Positions 30,049-39,606 of a DNA stretch of 40,913 bases are shown here, one piece after another. The stretch spans positions 1 through 40,913 of the IMG/VR virus record IMGVR_UViG_3300047552_000206, one strand, 5' to 3'. The position numbers were made by a program, and so were the translations under genes. The notes beneath the pieces were generated by a model that did no database searches, had not been told where the DNA came from, and was given only the letters and a program-made list of their open reading frames with translations. Position 1 is the first letter of the stretch. Each line of letters begins with the position of its first letter. This stretch comes from a virus.

Positions 30049-32823
30049 ATGCCAGTAATCAATACGCAGGGTAGTTTAAGCAGCACAGATGAGTTCGGAC
30101 CAGGTAGTGTTCCATATATTGTAAATTTAGTCGGCGCTAAGAAGATCGTTCCTAGTTATGATGGCACCAGATTTTTGGCTCTAACTACTAATGGCGCATC
30201 TGTTTATGTTTGTCAAGCCGGTGGTGGAGAATACAGTATAGAATATACGATACCACTTCCAACTGATTATTCAGATACCATGGATGGAGATTTGAATGGA
30301 GCTGGGGATAAACTTCTTATTTCTTTCTCTGCCGCTGGTGGAGCAGTAGCAACAAACAATGGTAGAGTATGCGCGTATACTCGTATTTCTGATTTACCAG
30401 TGACATTTACAGATACTGGAGACCTAGTAACATTAACAAATCACGGGTTAAAGTCAGGTAAACAAATCACATTTAAATCAATCACAACCACAACTGGTAT
30501 CACTAAAGATACTATATATTATGTCATTAACCCAACAGCAACAACATTTCAGGTGGCAGCTACACTTGGAGGAGCAGCTATTGCTCTTACAACTAATGGA
30601 TCTGGCGTATTAAAGGGTTATTGGAATCTAATTACGACAGTTAATGAATCTAGCACCACTACTGGTTATAAATTTGGTCAGTCAGTATCCGTGAGCGACG
30701 GTAATGGTTCAGTGATTGGGCAATATAGTTCAGGTGACACTACGCCAGGCAAATACGATGGCTATCTATACTACTATGGCAATATCTTTTCTACATCTGC
30801 TACTGTAGCATCAACCCGAACTCAGTTAATCAGATACACCGCATCAGATGCTAGTAATCCAACGTGGCCACGTAATCCACTTATTACTAATGATGGTAAC
30901 TATGTTAAAGTTCATCAGCGTGACGCATTATCAAACTCAATGATAGTAGCGGATACATTTAGCGTAACTACCGGTAAACAAGTAACTATACCAACTACAG
31001 TAATTTATCACTCTATGAGTGTTAAGCCGGATTCATTGGACTGGTCTAAGAATAAATTAGGCAGACTATTCTCATCTAAGATTCTAAGTGGCGATAGTAA
31101 TGTATCGTTCGAGATGACTATTGATATGGATGTATTAAATATCTCGTGGGGTTTATTAAAAGTAGTAGTAGAAACTCCATGGTCACCAACAAATAGAACA
31201 CCATATATCATTGAAGTTACAACTGATATAACAAACGATAGCTTATCAATTAGCCTATCATCTAAATCATCTGGTACAGTTTCTGTTGATTGGGGTGATA
31301 GTTCTGCTGTAGCAACTATTACTACTACAAACAATGCGGCATCTATTGCCACTCATACATATGTAGCGACAGGTTCTTATCAAATAAAGATTAAATCTTC
31401 TACTGGTTATATTAAAGCATTTATACCAACAAGTGGCTATGATGATACTAGATTACGTAGAGTTATACAATGGGGCAATCAACGTTTCTATGATATGCGA
31501 TCTATGTTTAGACGCAGTATAGAACTAACATCATTTGGAGCCGATATACCAGATACCAGTGAATGTACCGATATGACATCTATGTTCTATGGAGCAATAA
31601 AATTTAATCAATCATTAAATGACTGGGATGTAGGTAAAGTAAAATATTTTGATAGTATGTTTGCCCAGACGCAGCTATTTAACCAGCCATTAAGTCAATG
31701 GTCTACAGATAGTGCTCTAACAATGAATACTATGTTTGATAATTCTCAAGTATTTAATCAAGATTTAAGTAACTGGTGTGTGAAGAATATTACAACTCTT
31801 CCAGCTAATTTTACTAGTCCTGCCCAAACTCTACCATTGCCAGTTTGGGGCACTTGTCCTTATCCTAGATCATCAACTACTATTGTGGCTATCACAAAGG
31901 ATTATTCATTTACTTCTGGTACCACTGTTAATATTGCCCCTGTTACATCAACATCTCTGTTATATTCACACGCACTTGTTCCAACATCAGGCACATCAAC
32001 ATCAGTATCATTTGAAACTGAAAGAGCAGCTACGGTCAGTATTGTTCACGCAACAGGCGGCCAATCACCATACGTATATAGTATATCTCCAACATTGCCG
32101 CCATATTTAAGTTTAAATACTAGCACTGGCAATATCACTACACCATCAAATAATACTACATCTATGCCAGTTACAAAATACTATATCACTTCTAAAGATA
32201 TCTATAATAATACAGTTACCACTGATATAGACATTAATGTAACTATTAGACCATTATATGTTGATTTCGAATCAGTTACATTATTCTACTTAAATAAAGG
32301 CGTAGCAGCAGATCCTCTACATTTAACCGACGCATATTATGGACAAAAGCCATATACGTATTCAATTTCCCCAGCGCCAACTTCTGGATTGACTTATTTG
32401 AATGGAATATTATCTGGAACTCCTACTGCTACTGGCATAACTGAATATACTGTGTCTGTTACTGATTCAGTTCCAGTAAAGTCAGCTGAAAAGAAATATA
32501 CAGTTCACGTATATGATGGTAATATGACTAAGTATACACAAGTTAACGGGAGCGTAAATACTGGTGGGACCGGTATAGTTAGTTTTACTATTAAATCATC
32601 ATCAGCAAATGAATATTTTAAAATTTTATGGGGTTCTAATTGGGGTGGCACATATCAAACTGTTTATTTCGAAACAGCTAATACAAGCAGAACATTCTCC
32701 ATAACTTTATCAACTACTAATAGCCCTAACGGAGCAACTGTTTCTGGACTTGGATATTCCTATACTATTAGAGTATATGGCTTAACGAAACCAACAGTAA
32801 CATCAACCTTTTCAGTAATTTAA
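30049..32823 (+). CDS. Large adhesin with DUF285, PKD and Ig-like domains
   Basis: A 924-residue protein. Order: N-terminal region of unknown fold (1-115); a DTGDLVTLTNHG/YYVINPTATTFQV domain (about 117-187) like the tandem domains at 27878-28318; a linker region; a PKD-like domain with DWGDSS (about 413-418) ending in THTYVATGSYQI; a classical DUF285/BspA-like leucine-rich region (about 482-604: MTSMFYGAIKFNQSLNDWDV, FNQPLSQW, MFDNSQVFNQDLSNWCV); then two He_PIG-like Ig domains (about 650-823, with YSISPTLPPYLSL and ILSGTPT) and a C-terminal strand region. It ends 4 nt before a second large gene that begins inside an Ig domain, so the two may once have been one gene. GAAAGAAA precedes the ATG. 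Confidence 0.65.
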   Translation: MPVINTQGSLSSTDEFGPGSVPYIVNLVGAKKIVPSYDGTRFLALTTNGASVYVCQAGGGEYSIEYTIPLPTDYSDTMDGDLNGAGDKLLISFSAAGGAVATNNGRVCAYTRISDLPVTFTDTGDLVTLTNHGLKSGKQITFKSITTTTGITKDTIYYVINPTATTFQVAATLGGAAIALTTNGSGVLKGYWNLITTVNESSTTTGYKFGQSVSVSDGNGSVIGQYSSGDTTPGKYDGYLYYYGNIFSTSATVASTRTQLIRYTASDASNPTWPRNPLITNDGNYVKVHQRDALSNSMIVADTFSVTTGKQVTIPTTVIYHSMSVKPDSLDWSKNKLGRLFSSKILSGDSNVSFEMTIDMDVLNISWGLLKVVVETPWSPTNRTPYIIEVTTDITNDSLSISLSSKSSGTVSVDWGDSSAVATITTTNNAASIATHTYVATGSYQIKIKSSTGYIKAFIPTSGYDDTRLRRVIQWGNQRFYDMRSMFRRSIELTSFGADIPDTSECTDMTSMFYGAIKFNQSLNDWDVGKVKYFDSMFAQTQLFNQPLSQWSTDSALTMNTMFDNSQVFNQDLSNWCVKNITTLPANFTSPAQTLPLPVWGTCPYPRSSTTIVAITKDYSFTSGTTVNIAPVTSTSLLYSHALVPTSGTSTSVSFETERAATVSIVHATGGQSPYVYSISPTLPPYLSLNTSTGNITTPSNNTTSMPVTKYYITSKDIYNNTVTTDIDINVTIRPLYVDFESVTLFYLNKGVAADPLHLTDAYYGQKPYTYSISPAPTSGLTYLNGILSGTPTATGITEYTVSVTDSVPVKSAEKKYTVHVYDGNMTKYTQVNGSVNTGGTGIVSFTIKSSSANEYFKILWGSNWGGTYQTVYFETANTSRTFSITLSTTNSPNGATVSGLGYSYTIRVYGLTKPTVTSTFSVI

Positions 32824-32827
32824 TATT

Positions 32828-35800
32828 ATGAACCCAATTTATACAATTTCGCCAGATTTACCACCAGGTCTTACATTCAATAGTTCTAATGGCACTATTT
32901 CCGGAACACCATCAGCTGTTCAATTAGCAAAGAATTATGCTATAACTGTTTCGTATACCAATGGTACATTAACTGAAACTGCTACAGATAATATTTCAAT
33001 AGCTATTGATAGAATTGAGTTGACCTTAGCTGCTAAAGAGCCTATTGTTACCATAGTAAAAAACACAGCTATGACTGCTAGATCATTCGTTGAAGTTAAT
33101 GGTGGATATCCACCATTAACTTATAGTGTTACTCCTAATCTACCTACTGGCATCACAATGAATGCTGCGACAGCAATAGTAAGTGGAACTCCAACATCTG
33201 CTAATTATCCTAGTGATTATACAATAATAGTAAGAGACTCATTATTAACAATTAGCTCGACGACAATTAATTTGACTGTAACACCTATTCCTATAACAGT
33301 TATTGTTAACAAACCATCATATAAATTTCTGTATGGTGAGATTCTTGCTACGTCTTATCCTATAACTGCTACTGGAGGTGAAGGCACATTGACATATTCA
33401 ATATCGCCAGCTCTACCTAATGGAATATTATTAAATTCCAATACTGGTAGTATATCTGGTACTGCTCTAGACTCATCAATTGCTACTAATTATACAATAC
33501 TAGTTACTGACGGTGTAGGAACACAAATTTCTGCTCAGTTCAGTATAGAAGTTTACATTGAGACATTGGTATTAAATACCGCTTCTAGTAATTTATATTA
33601 CACAAAGGGGGAATTGATTTCATCGACTAATATTTCTAAAGCCTCTGGTGGAGTTATTCCATACAAATATTCACTTTCTCCAGTAATAAGTGGAGTTACA
33701 TTCGATACAGCTACTGGTAATATTAGTGGCACTCCTACTACAATCAATACATCCCTAAGCACTACGGTTAATAGTAATATTATTAATAATAGTGTGTTCG
33801 GTATCGGTGGTGGATATACATCTGTTGTATATGGTAATGGAGTTTGGGTAGCTAAAGGTTGGGATGGAGTAAGTAGTTTTATTAGTTATTCTAAAGATTT
33901 TTCAAAAACGTGGACCAGAGTTGATTTAATTAGCGGTGTCGGTAAGTTAATGTATGGAGCTGGTAAGTTTACACTTGGTGATTCACAATATTCATATGAT
34001 GGGGTAACATGGTATAACTCAGTAAATGGGGCATCTATAACTGGTCCAACGGCATATGGCAATGGCATTTTTGTTGTAATATCAAGTGCTTCTGGTGATT
34101 CTTCTGCTAGTATTTCTAAAGATGGTATAACTTGGGTGGGCACATCATTACCAACTACTGATGGATATCATAGTTGGTCATCTGTTGTATGGGGTAAAGA
34201 TAAATTTGTTGCTATTTCCGATGGCGACATTGGCGATGGAGGCACAACAACATATGCTATCTCAAAAGATGGCATTTCTTGGGAAAAGAAAACACTACCA
34301 TTACAATCTAGATGGTCATCTATTACATATGGTAATGGGGTGTTCGTGATTGTATCAAAAAGAAAAACTACAGTTGGTGTATCATCTACGTGTTATTCTT
34401 CTGATGGTATAACTTGGAATATTGGCTCCGGTATACGCACTACCGTAAATTGGTCGTCAATCTCGTATGGAGAAGGCACATTTATTGCTACTGATTATGG
34501 ATTTGGTGGTGATAATTATTTAGCTCGTAGTTCTAATGGTAGCAACTGGTCTATCGAATACACAAATGCCCATAAATGGTGGTCTGAGATTGCTTATGGT
34601 GGTGGAGTATTTGTAATTGTTTCTGAAGTTGGGGTATTACAAAAATTACCAGTTAATAAAATAACAACTATAGAGTCTACAACAAAAACATATTCTATAA
34701 CTGTAATAGATGATAAAAAAACTAGCGTAACTAATAATAAAATTATAGTAATTAGAGAACCAGTAACAGTAGTTACTATGACTCCAAATATAACTCTATA
34801 TTCATCAGTGAAAACTGATAATTTATTTGTAGTGTCAGCTTCCGGCGGCACTAATAGATTTAAATCATATACTATAAGTCCTTCGTTGCCAACAGGTTTA
34901 ACATTTAATCAAACTACATCTATTATTTCTGGCACACCTACGGTGAATATGAGTAAAAAAACATATACTATTACTGCTACTGATACAGAAGGTAGAGTTG
35001 GCTCAGTAGATATCAATATAACCATAACAGATGTGCCATTGAGTATTAGTATGCTAAATGGTGGTATTTTTAATATTACAAAGAAAACTAATACATATAT
35101 TTTACCAGCATTAGTCTCTGGAGGGAAATCACCATATACATATAGCTCATCATCATTAGTGCCTTCATTAACTATGAGCAGTATTAATGGTTCGATTTCT
35201 GGAATTACAAATACAGCAACTAATCAAACTTGGGATTATTCTAGTTATATGCCAGAATCAGCAACTACTATAGTCACTAGTGGTAACAATATATTAGTTT
35301 CAGTTTCTGAAAATGGTAGGTCTGTATATTCATCAGATGGCAAAACGTGGACTAGAGGCGGGCAATTACCACAAGGCGGCGGTTATAGTTGTATTGCCTT
35401 TGGCAATAATATATTTGTGGCAATTAATCGTAGCGGCACGTGCGCTTATTCTTCAAATGGCATATCTTGGACACAGGCAACAACTGGCATAAACGAGAGT
35501 TTTTCAATTTCATATGGAGATGGAGTATTTGTTGCTGTTAATGAGAACAATTATAGTGCTAGATCTACTGATGGCATAAATTGGTCATTATCTACTATGC
35601 CAACTAGTGATACTTGGAGAGTGGCCTATGGAAATGGGTTATTTGTTGCTGTTGGACATTCTACTCAATATACGGCTGGGTCTAATAATGTTGCTATTTC
35701 TAATGATATGGGTTTAACTTGGACAGCAAGAAAGATTCCTGAAGTTGCCCAATGGAGAAGTATTGCATACGGTAATGGTGTTTTTGTATGTGTTGCAGGT

Positions 35801-36175
35801 AGTGACACAGGTAGTTTTACTAAAAAATCTGCTGTTTCAAAAGATGGTGATATTTGGACAATATATAATAATTTACCAACTATTTCACCTTGGGAATCAG
35901 TGTCGTTTATTAATGGAATGTTTATTGCTATTGGGGCCGGGGTACGAACAGCAGAACGCGGAACAGCTTACTCAATGGATGGACAAATTTGGAAAGATTT
36001 AAAAGCATCACCGTGGTCTCTTTGGTATGGGGTGACTGGCACAAAAGATTATTTGGTACTTGTTGCGTATAGTGGAACTATTGGATTAATACCAAATATT
36101 TCAACATATACAGTTACAGCAACTGATTCTAGTGGCTCATCAGTATCTGGTAATTTTGCTATTATAGTGACATAA
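32828..36175 (+). CDS. Large adhesin: Ig-like domains with two nested beta-propellers
   Basis: A 1115-residue protein with about six He_PIG-like Ig domains marked by the pair YTISPDLPPGLTF...GTISGTP. The fourth (about 241-640) and sixth (about 738-1115) are each interrupted at the same loop, after N/S-ISG, by a beta-propeller of repeated YGNGVFV-V...S-DGITW blades (about 323-600 and 802-1085); the Ig fold then resumes with TYTVTATD-type strands. The protein starts directly in the middle of an Ig domain and lacks a ribosome-binding site, so it may be the displaced second half of the upstream gene, translated by reinitiation. Its DNA is visibly more A/T-rich than neighbouring fibres, suggesting recent acquisition. 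Likely a receptor-binding or glycan-binding tail appendage. Confidence 0.65.
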   Translation: MNPIYTISPDLPPGLTFNSSNGTISGTPSAVQLAKNYAITVSYTNGTLTETATDNISIAIDRIELTLAAKEPIVTIVKNTAMTARSFVEVNGGYPPLTYSVTPNLPTGITMNAATAIVSGTPTSANYPSDYTIIVRDSLLTISSTTINLTVTPIPITVIVNKPSYKFLYGEILATSYPITATGGEGTLTYSISPALPNGILLNSNTGSISGTALDSSIATNYTILVTDGVGTQISAQFSIEVYIETLVLNTASSNLYYTKGELISSTNISKASGGVIPYKYSLSPVISGVTFDTATGNISGTPTTINTSLSTTVNSNIINNSVFGIGGGYTSVVYGNGVWVAKGWDGVSSFISYSKDFSKTWTRVDLISGVGKLMYGAGKFTLGDSQYSYDGVTWYNSVNGASITGPTAYGNGIFVVISSASGDSSASISKDGITWVGTSLPTTDGYHSWSSVVWGKDKFVAISDGDIGDGGTTTYAISKDGISWEKKTLPLQSRWSSITYGNGVFVIVSKRKTTVGVSSTCYSSDGITWNIGSGIRTTVNWSSISYGEGTFIATDYGFGGDNYLARSSNGSNWSIEYTNAHKWWSEIAYGGGVFVIVSEVGVLQKLPVNKITTIESTTKTYSITVIDDKKTSVTNNKIIVIREPVTVVTMTPNITLYSSVKTDNLFVVSASGGTNRFKSYTISPSLPTGLTFNQTTSIISGTPTVNMSKKTYTITATDTEGRVGSVDINITITDVPLSISMLNGGIFNITKKTNTYILPALVSGGKSPYTYSSSSLVPSLTMSSINGSISGITNTATNQTWDYSSYMPESATTIVTSGNNILVSVSENGRSVYSSDGKTWTRGGQLPQGGGYSCIAFGNNIFVAINRSGTCAYSSNGISWTQATTGINESFSISYGDGVFVAVNENNYSARSTDGINWSLSTMPTSDTWRVAYGNGLFVAVGHSTQYTAGSNNVAISNDMGLTWTARKIPEVAQWRSIAYGNGVFVCVAGSDTGSFTKKSAVSKDGDIWTIYNNLPTISPWESVSFINGMFIAIGAGVRTAERGTAYSMDGQIWKDLKASPWSLWYGVTGTKDYLVLVAYSGTIGLIPNISTYTVTATDSSGSSVSGNFAIIVT

Positions 36176-36189
36176 TCTAACACCAACAG

Positions 36190-36196
36190 ATAAATA
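36190..36196 (+). promoter_or_regulatory. ATAAATA motif before second baseplate/fibre module
   Basis: GATAAATAT in the 113-nt gap after the large adhesin, about 90 nt before the ATG at 36289. The equivalent module at 24221 also has this motif upstream. Confidence 0.4.
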
Positions 36197-36288
36197 TACA
36201 GACACCTAACGAGCGCACTTGTGGTATCGAATCAATGATTACAACATCACCGAATCTACACTTGCGCCTATATTAAAGAAAGCGCAAA

Positions 36289-36783
36289 ATGGCTAGATTC
36301 ACGAAAAATTCGATATCACAAGTAGGCGGATTCCAAGACCAAGTTCTCGCAGAAGAACTACTATATGGTCAAGACACATATTGGGACATCACAGTCGCTA
36401 ATGACGATGGCACTCCATACGACCTAACCGGCTGGATCACATCAGCTAGATTACTTAAACGAGAAGTAACCGCAATTGAAGACACTCGTCAAGGTCTAGA
36501 TATTCAAGGACTTACTACTATCCCAACAGAAGTTGAGATTGATATGGACAGTAACGTCATCATTTATAACCCAACCCAAGGCAAGATTAGATTTGTTATC
36601 GACAAACAATTCTTCCAAGAAGCCAAATCAATTGTAGACTCAACTACACCACCAGTTTATACTGGCTATATCGGTATGTTGTTGCCAGCAATTGGCACTC
36701 CTGGTGATATCGATTACATTCCTGCGTTACAGAAGAAAGTGCTAATGCTGTTTATTCTGCGCGGCGACGGCGTAACCCTATAA
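36289..36783 (+). CDS. BppU N-terminal-like baseplate/fibre adaptor (second copy)
   Basis: A 164-residue beta-rich protein with YWDITVANDDGTPYDLTGWI (about residues 31-50), the same early pattern as the protein at 24221-24700, then strands and the end VLMLFILRGDGV. It lies directly before the 927-residue fibre gene, as its paralogue lies before the 500-residue fibre. It probably attaches that fibre to the tail. A GAAAG site precedes the ATG. Confidence 0.55.
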   Translation: MARFTKNSISQVGGFQDQVLAEELLYGQDTYWDITVANDDGTPYDLTGWITSARLLKREVTAIEDTRQGLDIQGLTTIPTEVEIDMDSNVIIYNPTQGKIRFVIDKQFFQEAKSIVDSTTPPVYTGYIGMLLPAIGTPGDIDYIPALQKKVLMLFILRGDGVTL

Positions 36784-36796
36784 GAAAGAAAACAAA

Positions 36797-39580
36797 ATGG
36801 CACAAATAGAAGTTCAACCAGGTAGTAATATTACCGTAACAGTAAACAAGGGCCCACTTAGTGGTGGCTTACCAGCGGGTTCAGTTGGCGCTCTACAATT
36901 CAACAAGGACGGTCAAAGATTTGGCACAGTTCTGCCAGCTACTTACGATGAAGCTAATACTCAGCTAACACTAGGCTCAGTTGGCACTGTGGTGCTTGCT
37001 GGTGGTAATCAGGGTGAAGTCATTACTAACGTTGGTGATGGCGTAATGTCTTGGCGCGCACTTGATGGTATCTCTAACAACTTAACATCAGTTAATACCG
37101 AAATCGACAATGTATCAATCTCAGTAGGTAATGAACCTGGTGTTGCCGTATTCACTGAGTCAGATTTCACATTCCGTGGTAATATCCTACCAGATGCTAA
37201 CATTACCTATGACTTAGGCTCACCAACACAACGCTGGCGTGACCTTTACTTGAGCAACTCTACTATCGACTTGAATGGTGTTCGCATCTCTAGTGATGGC
37301 ACTGATCTAGTAGCAGCTGGTGGTCTAATCGTTCAAGGTCAGATGTTTGCTCGTGAGTTTTATGGTAACATCTCTGGTGACTTCTTGTCTGGTGATGGCT
37401 CACAAATCTATAACATTGATGGCAGTCAAATTACTGGTGCTGTGTCGGTATCTATTGATTCTGGTACCGCTGATACTGTTCGTGGAGCAGATCAACCTAA
37501 CATCACATCCGTTGGTAACTTAACATCCTTAACAGTAGAAGGGCCAGTCGATCTTGGCGCTACTGGCAATATCACTTTAACTGGTGGTTCAAATGGACAG
37601 TTCTTACAAAGCAACGGCAGTGGTGGTGTTCAATTCGCTACTGTATCAGTTGCTAGTATTGTTAATGCTACCGTCACAACAACCAAGATTGAAGCAAAGC
37701 AGCATAGTGCTAACATCACAGTTGATGGCGGCGCTGTTGCTGAATTCGGTAACTCAATCATCTCCTTGCGCCGTAATACAAACTTAGCTGGTAACCTTGT
37801 TGTCTCCGCTAATGTTACAGCTAACGTAGTCACCGCTAATAGTATTACAACTACCGCATTCTCTGCTAATGGCGCAATCAATCTACACGATATCGCTAAC
37901 GTCAAACTAGAAGGTGGTGATGCGGGTCAATCAATCGTAACTAATGGCTTAGGCACAATTGCGTGGAGTGACTTAGTTAAACTAAAGAATGGCAGCTCTA
38001 ATGTAGTCGTGGTAGAGAACGACTGGATTCACGTGGGCGTTGCTGGTAGCCCTGATGTTCTTATTGTTAAAGAAACTGGATTGAAGGTATCACCAGACGG
38101 CGATTCTGATCTAGGTAATATTGCTCGTGCTAACTACTTCTATGGTAATACAATTGCTGCTACTAACTTTGACTTAGGTAATGTAGAAGATGTTACTCTT
38201 AATGGTGGTAACTTAAATGAAGTGTTGAGAACAGATGGTGCGGGTAACCTATCATTCCACTTCATTGATGAAACCCTTATTCGTGATAGCGGCACTGGTG
38301 CTAGTAATGTCCAAACTACTGCTAATTCAGTAGTGATTAATGCTAACGGCATCTCCGATATCGTTACTGTATATAAAGACGGTAGTGAAGGTCGCGTAGA
38401 CATCGTTGGTAATACTCACGTTGGCGGTACCTTGTTTATGAACACTGGTAACGTTAACGGTTCTATTGATGTTCTAGGCGATGCTACTATTGGTGGTAAT
38501 CTAACTGTTAGTGGTAATATCACCTACTTAGAAAGCACAACCTTAAATGTTGGCGATAAGAATATTACTCTTGCTGCTAATGCTGCAACTGCTGCCGAAG
38601 CAAATGGCGGTGGTATTACCCTCAGTGGCGCTAATGCCTACATGAACTGGGATTTGCCAAGCAATACTTGGACATTCTCACATAGTTTAACCGCTAACTT
38701 AATCGGTTCGGCTAGTAATGCTAACTACAGTAACTTTGCTGGCACCGCATATGCCCTAGATGCTGATCTTGCTAATGTCAGTATTAGTGGTGGCAATAGT
38801 GCTCAAGTCTTATCAACTGACGGCAACGGTGTTCTAGCTTGGACAACAATGAGTGCTGTAACTGGTGGTAATGCTATCAGTGGTAACAGTAGTAGTGTAA
38901 GTGTATTTGATGATGGCAATGTTGGTATTCAAATTAACGGTACCGCTAATGTTACCTTATTCAGCGATATCGGCATCACAACAACAGGCTTGACTGCTGA
39001 TGCTATCATTAGTGGTGAAGCAAATATCACTGGTGATGTAACTGCTGTTAATTTCTATGGTGTTCACCGTGGCGCTCAACAAATTCTAGTAGTTAATAAG
39101 TCTGGTGGGGCATTAGCTGTTGGTGATGTAGTCTACATCTCTGGTAGTCAGGGAATGAGAATGGCTGTTGGTAAAGCAAGTAATACTACTGAGGCTCTAA
39201 GCGCTACTACAATCGGTGTTATCGCTGTTGGTGGTGATAACAATGCTGAATGCTATGCTACTATCAGCGGTGTATTAGTAGGGGTTGATACTGCCGGACT
39301 AACAGAGGGCTCACCAATCTATCTTGGCTCAAGTGCTGGCACTTGGACTACAACACAACCAGTATCACCTGCTCATCTTGTAGCTCTTGGCTTTGTTCAA
39401 AGGGCACATCAGACACAGGGCGAGTTCTACATCTCTATCAATAACTTCCAGGAGTTAGCGGAGTGTAGTGATGTCTTGTTACCATCAAATATTGCTAACA
39501 TAAGTAATAGAGCAATCCTTAGTTTTGATTCAGCCAATAGCGTCTGGGTCGATGGCACCCTAGATATGGGCACCTACTAA
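36797..39580 (+). CDS. Long tail fibre protein
   Basis: A 927-residue fibre. It begins with IEVQPGSNITVTVNKGP and GALQFNKDGQRFG, contains YDLGSPTQRWRDLYLSNS (about 137-154), repeated GGSNGQFLQSNGSGGVQFAT-type modules, a GDATIGGNLTVSGNITY segment (about 570-586) and many N-G-V-T strands. Residues from about 770 (GALAVGDVVYISGSQG, GVIAVGG, GVLVGVDTAGLTEGSPIYLG) form a compact domain often found near the end of cyanophage-type fibres, followed by a LDMGTY terminus. GAAAGAAA precedes the ATG. Probably a trimeric fibre with a C-terminal tip. Confidence 0.8.
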   Translation: MAQIEVQPGSNITVTVNKGPLSGGLPAGSVGALQFNKDGQRFGTVLPATYDEANTQLTLGSVGTVVLAGGNQGEVITNVGDGVMSWRALDGISNNLTSVNTEIDNVSISVGNEPGVAVFTESDFTFRGNILPDANITYDLGSPTQRWRDLYLSNSTIDLNGVRISSDGTDLVAAGGLIVQGQMFAREFYGNISGDFLSGDGSQIYNIDGSQITGAVSVSIDSGTADTVRGADQPNITSVGNLTSLTVEGPVDLGATGNITLTGGSNGQFLQSNGSGGVQFATVSVASIVNATVTTTKIEAKQHSANITVDGGAVAEFGNSIISLRRNTNLAGNLVVSANVTANVVTANSITTTAFSANGAINLHDIANVKLEGGDAGQSIVTNGLGTIAWSDLVKLKNGSSNVVVVENDWIHVGVAGSPDVLIVKETGLKVSPDGDSDLGNIARANYFYGNTIAATNFDLGNVEDVTLNGGNLNEVLRTDGAGNLSFHFIDETLIRDSGTGASNVQTTANSVVINANGISDIVTVYKDGSEGRVDIVGNTHVGGTLFMNTGNVNGSIDVLGDATIGGNLTVSGNITYLESTTLNVGDKNITLAANAATAAEANGGGITLSGANAYMNWDLPSNTWTFSHSLTANLIGSASNANYSNFAGTAYALDADLANVSISGGNSAQVLSTDGNGVLAWTTMSAVTGGNAISGNSSSVSVFDDGNVGIQINGTANVTLFSDIGITTTGLTADAIISGEANITGDVTAVNFYGVHRGAQQILVVNKSGGALAVGDVVYISGSQGMRMAVGKASNTTEALSATTIGVIAVGGDNNAECYATISGVLVGVDTAGLTEGSPIYLGSSAGTWTTTQPVSPAHLVALGFVQRAHQTQGEFYISINNFQELAECSDVLLPSNIANISNRAILSFDSANSVWVDGTLDMGTY

Positions 39581-39606
39581 AATTTATATAAAGAAAGAAC
39601 CGACAT

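Noticed and set aside
32800-32830. Programmed frameshift joining the two giant adhesin genes
   Set aside because: The frames overlap only at 32819-32823 and the sequence there offers no slippery heptamer or convincing +1 site, so a split gene or reinitiation is more likely.
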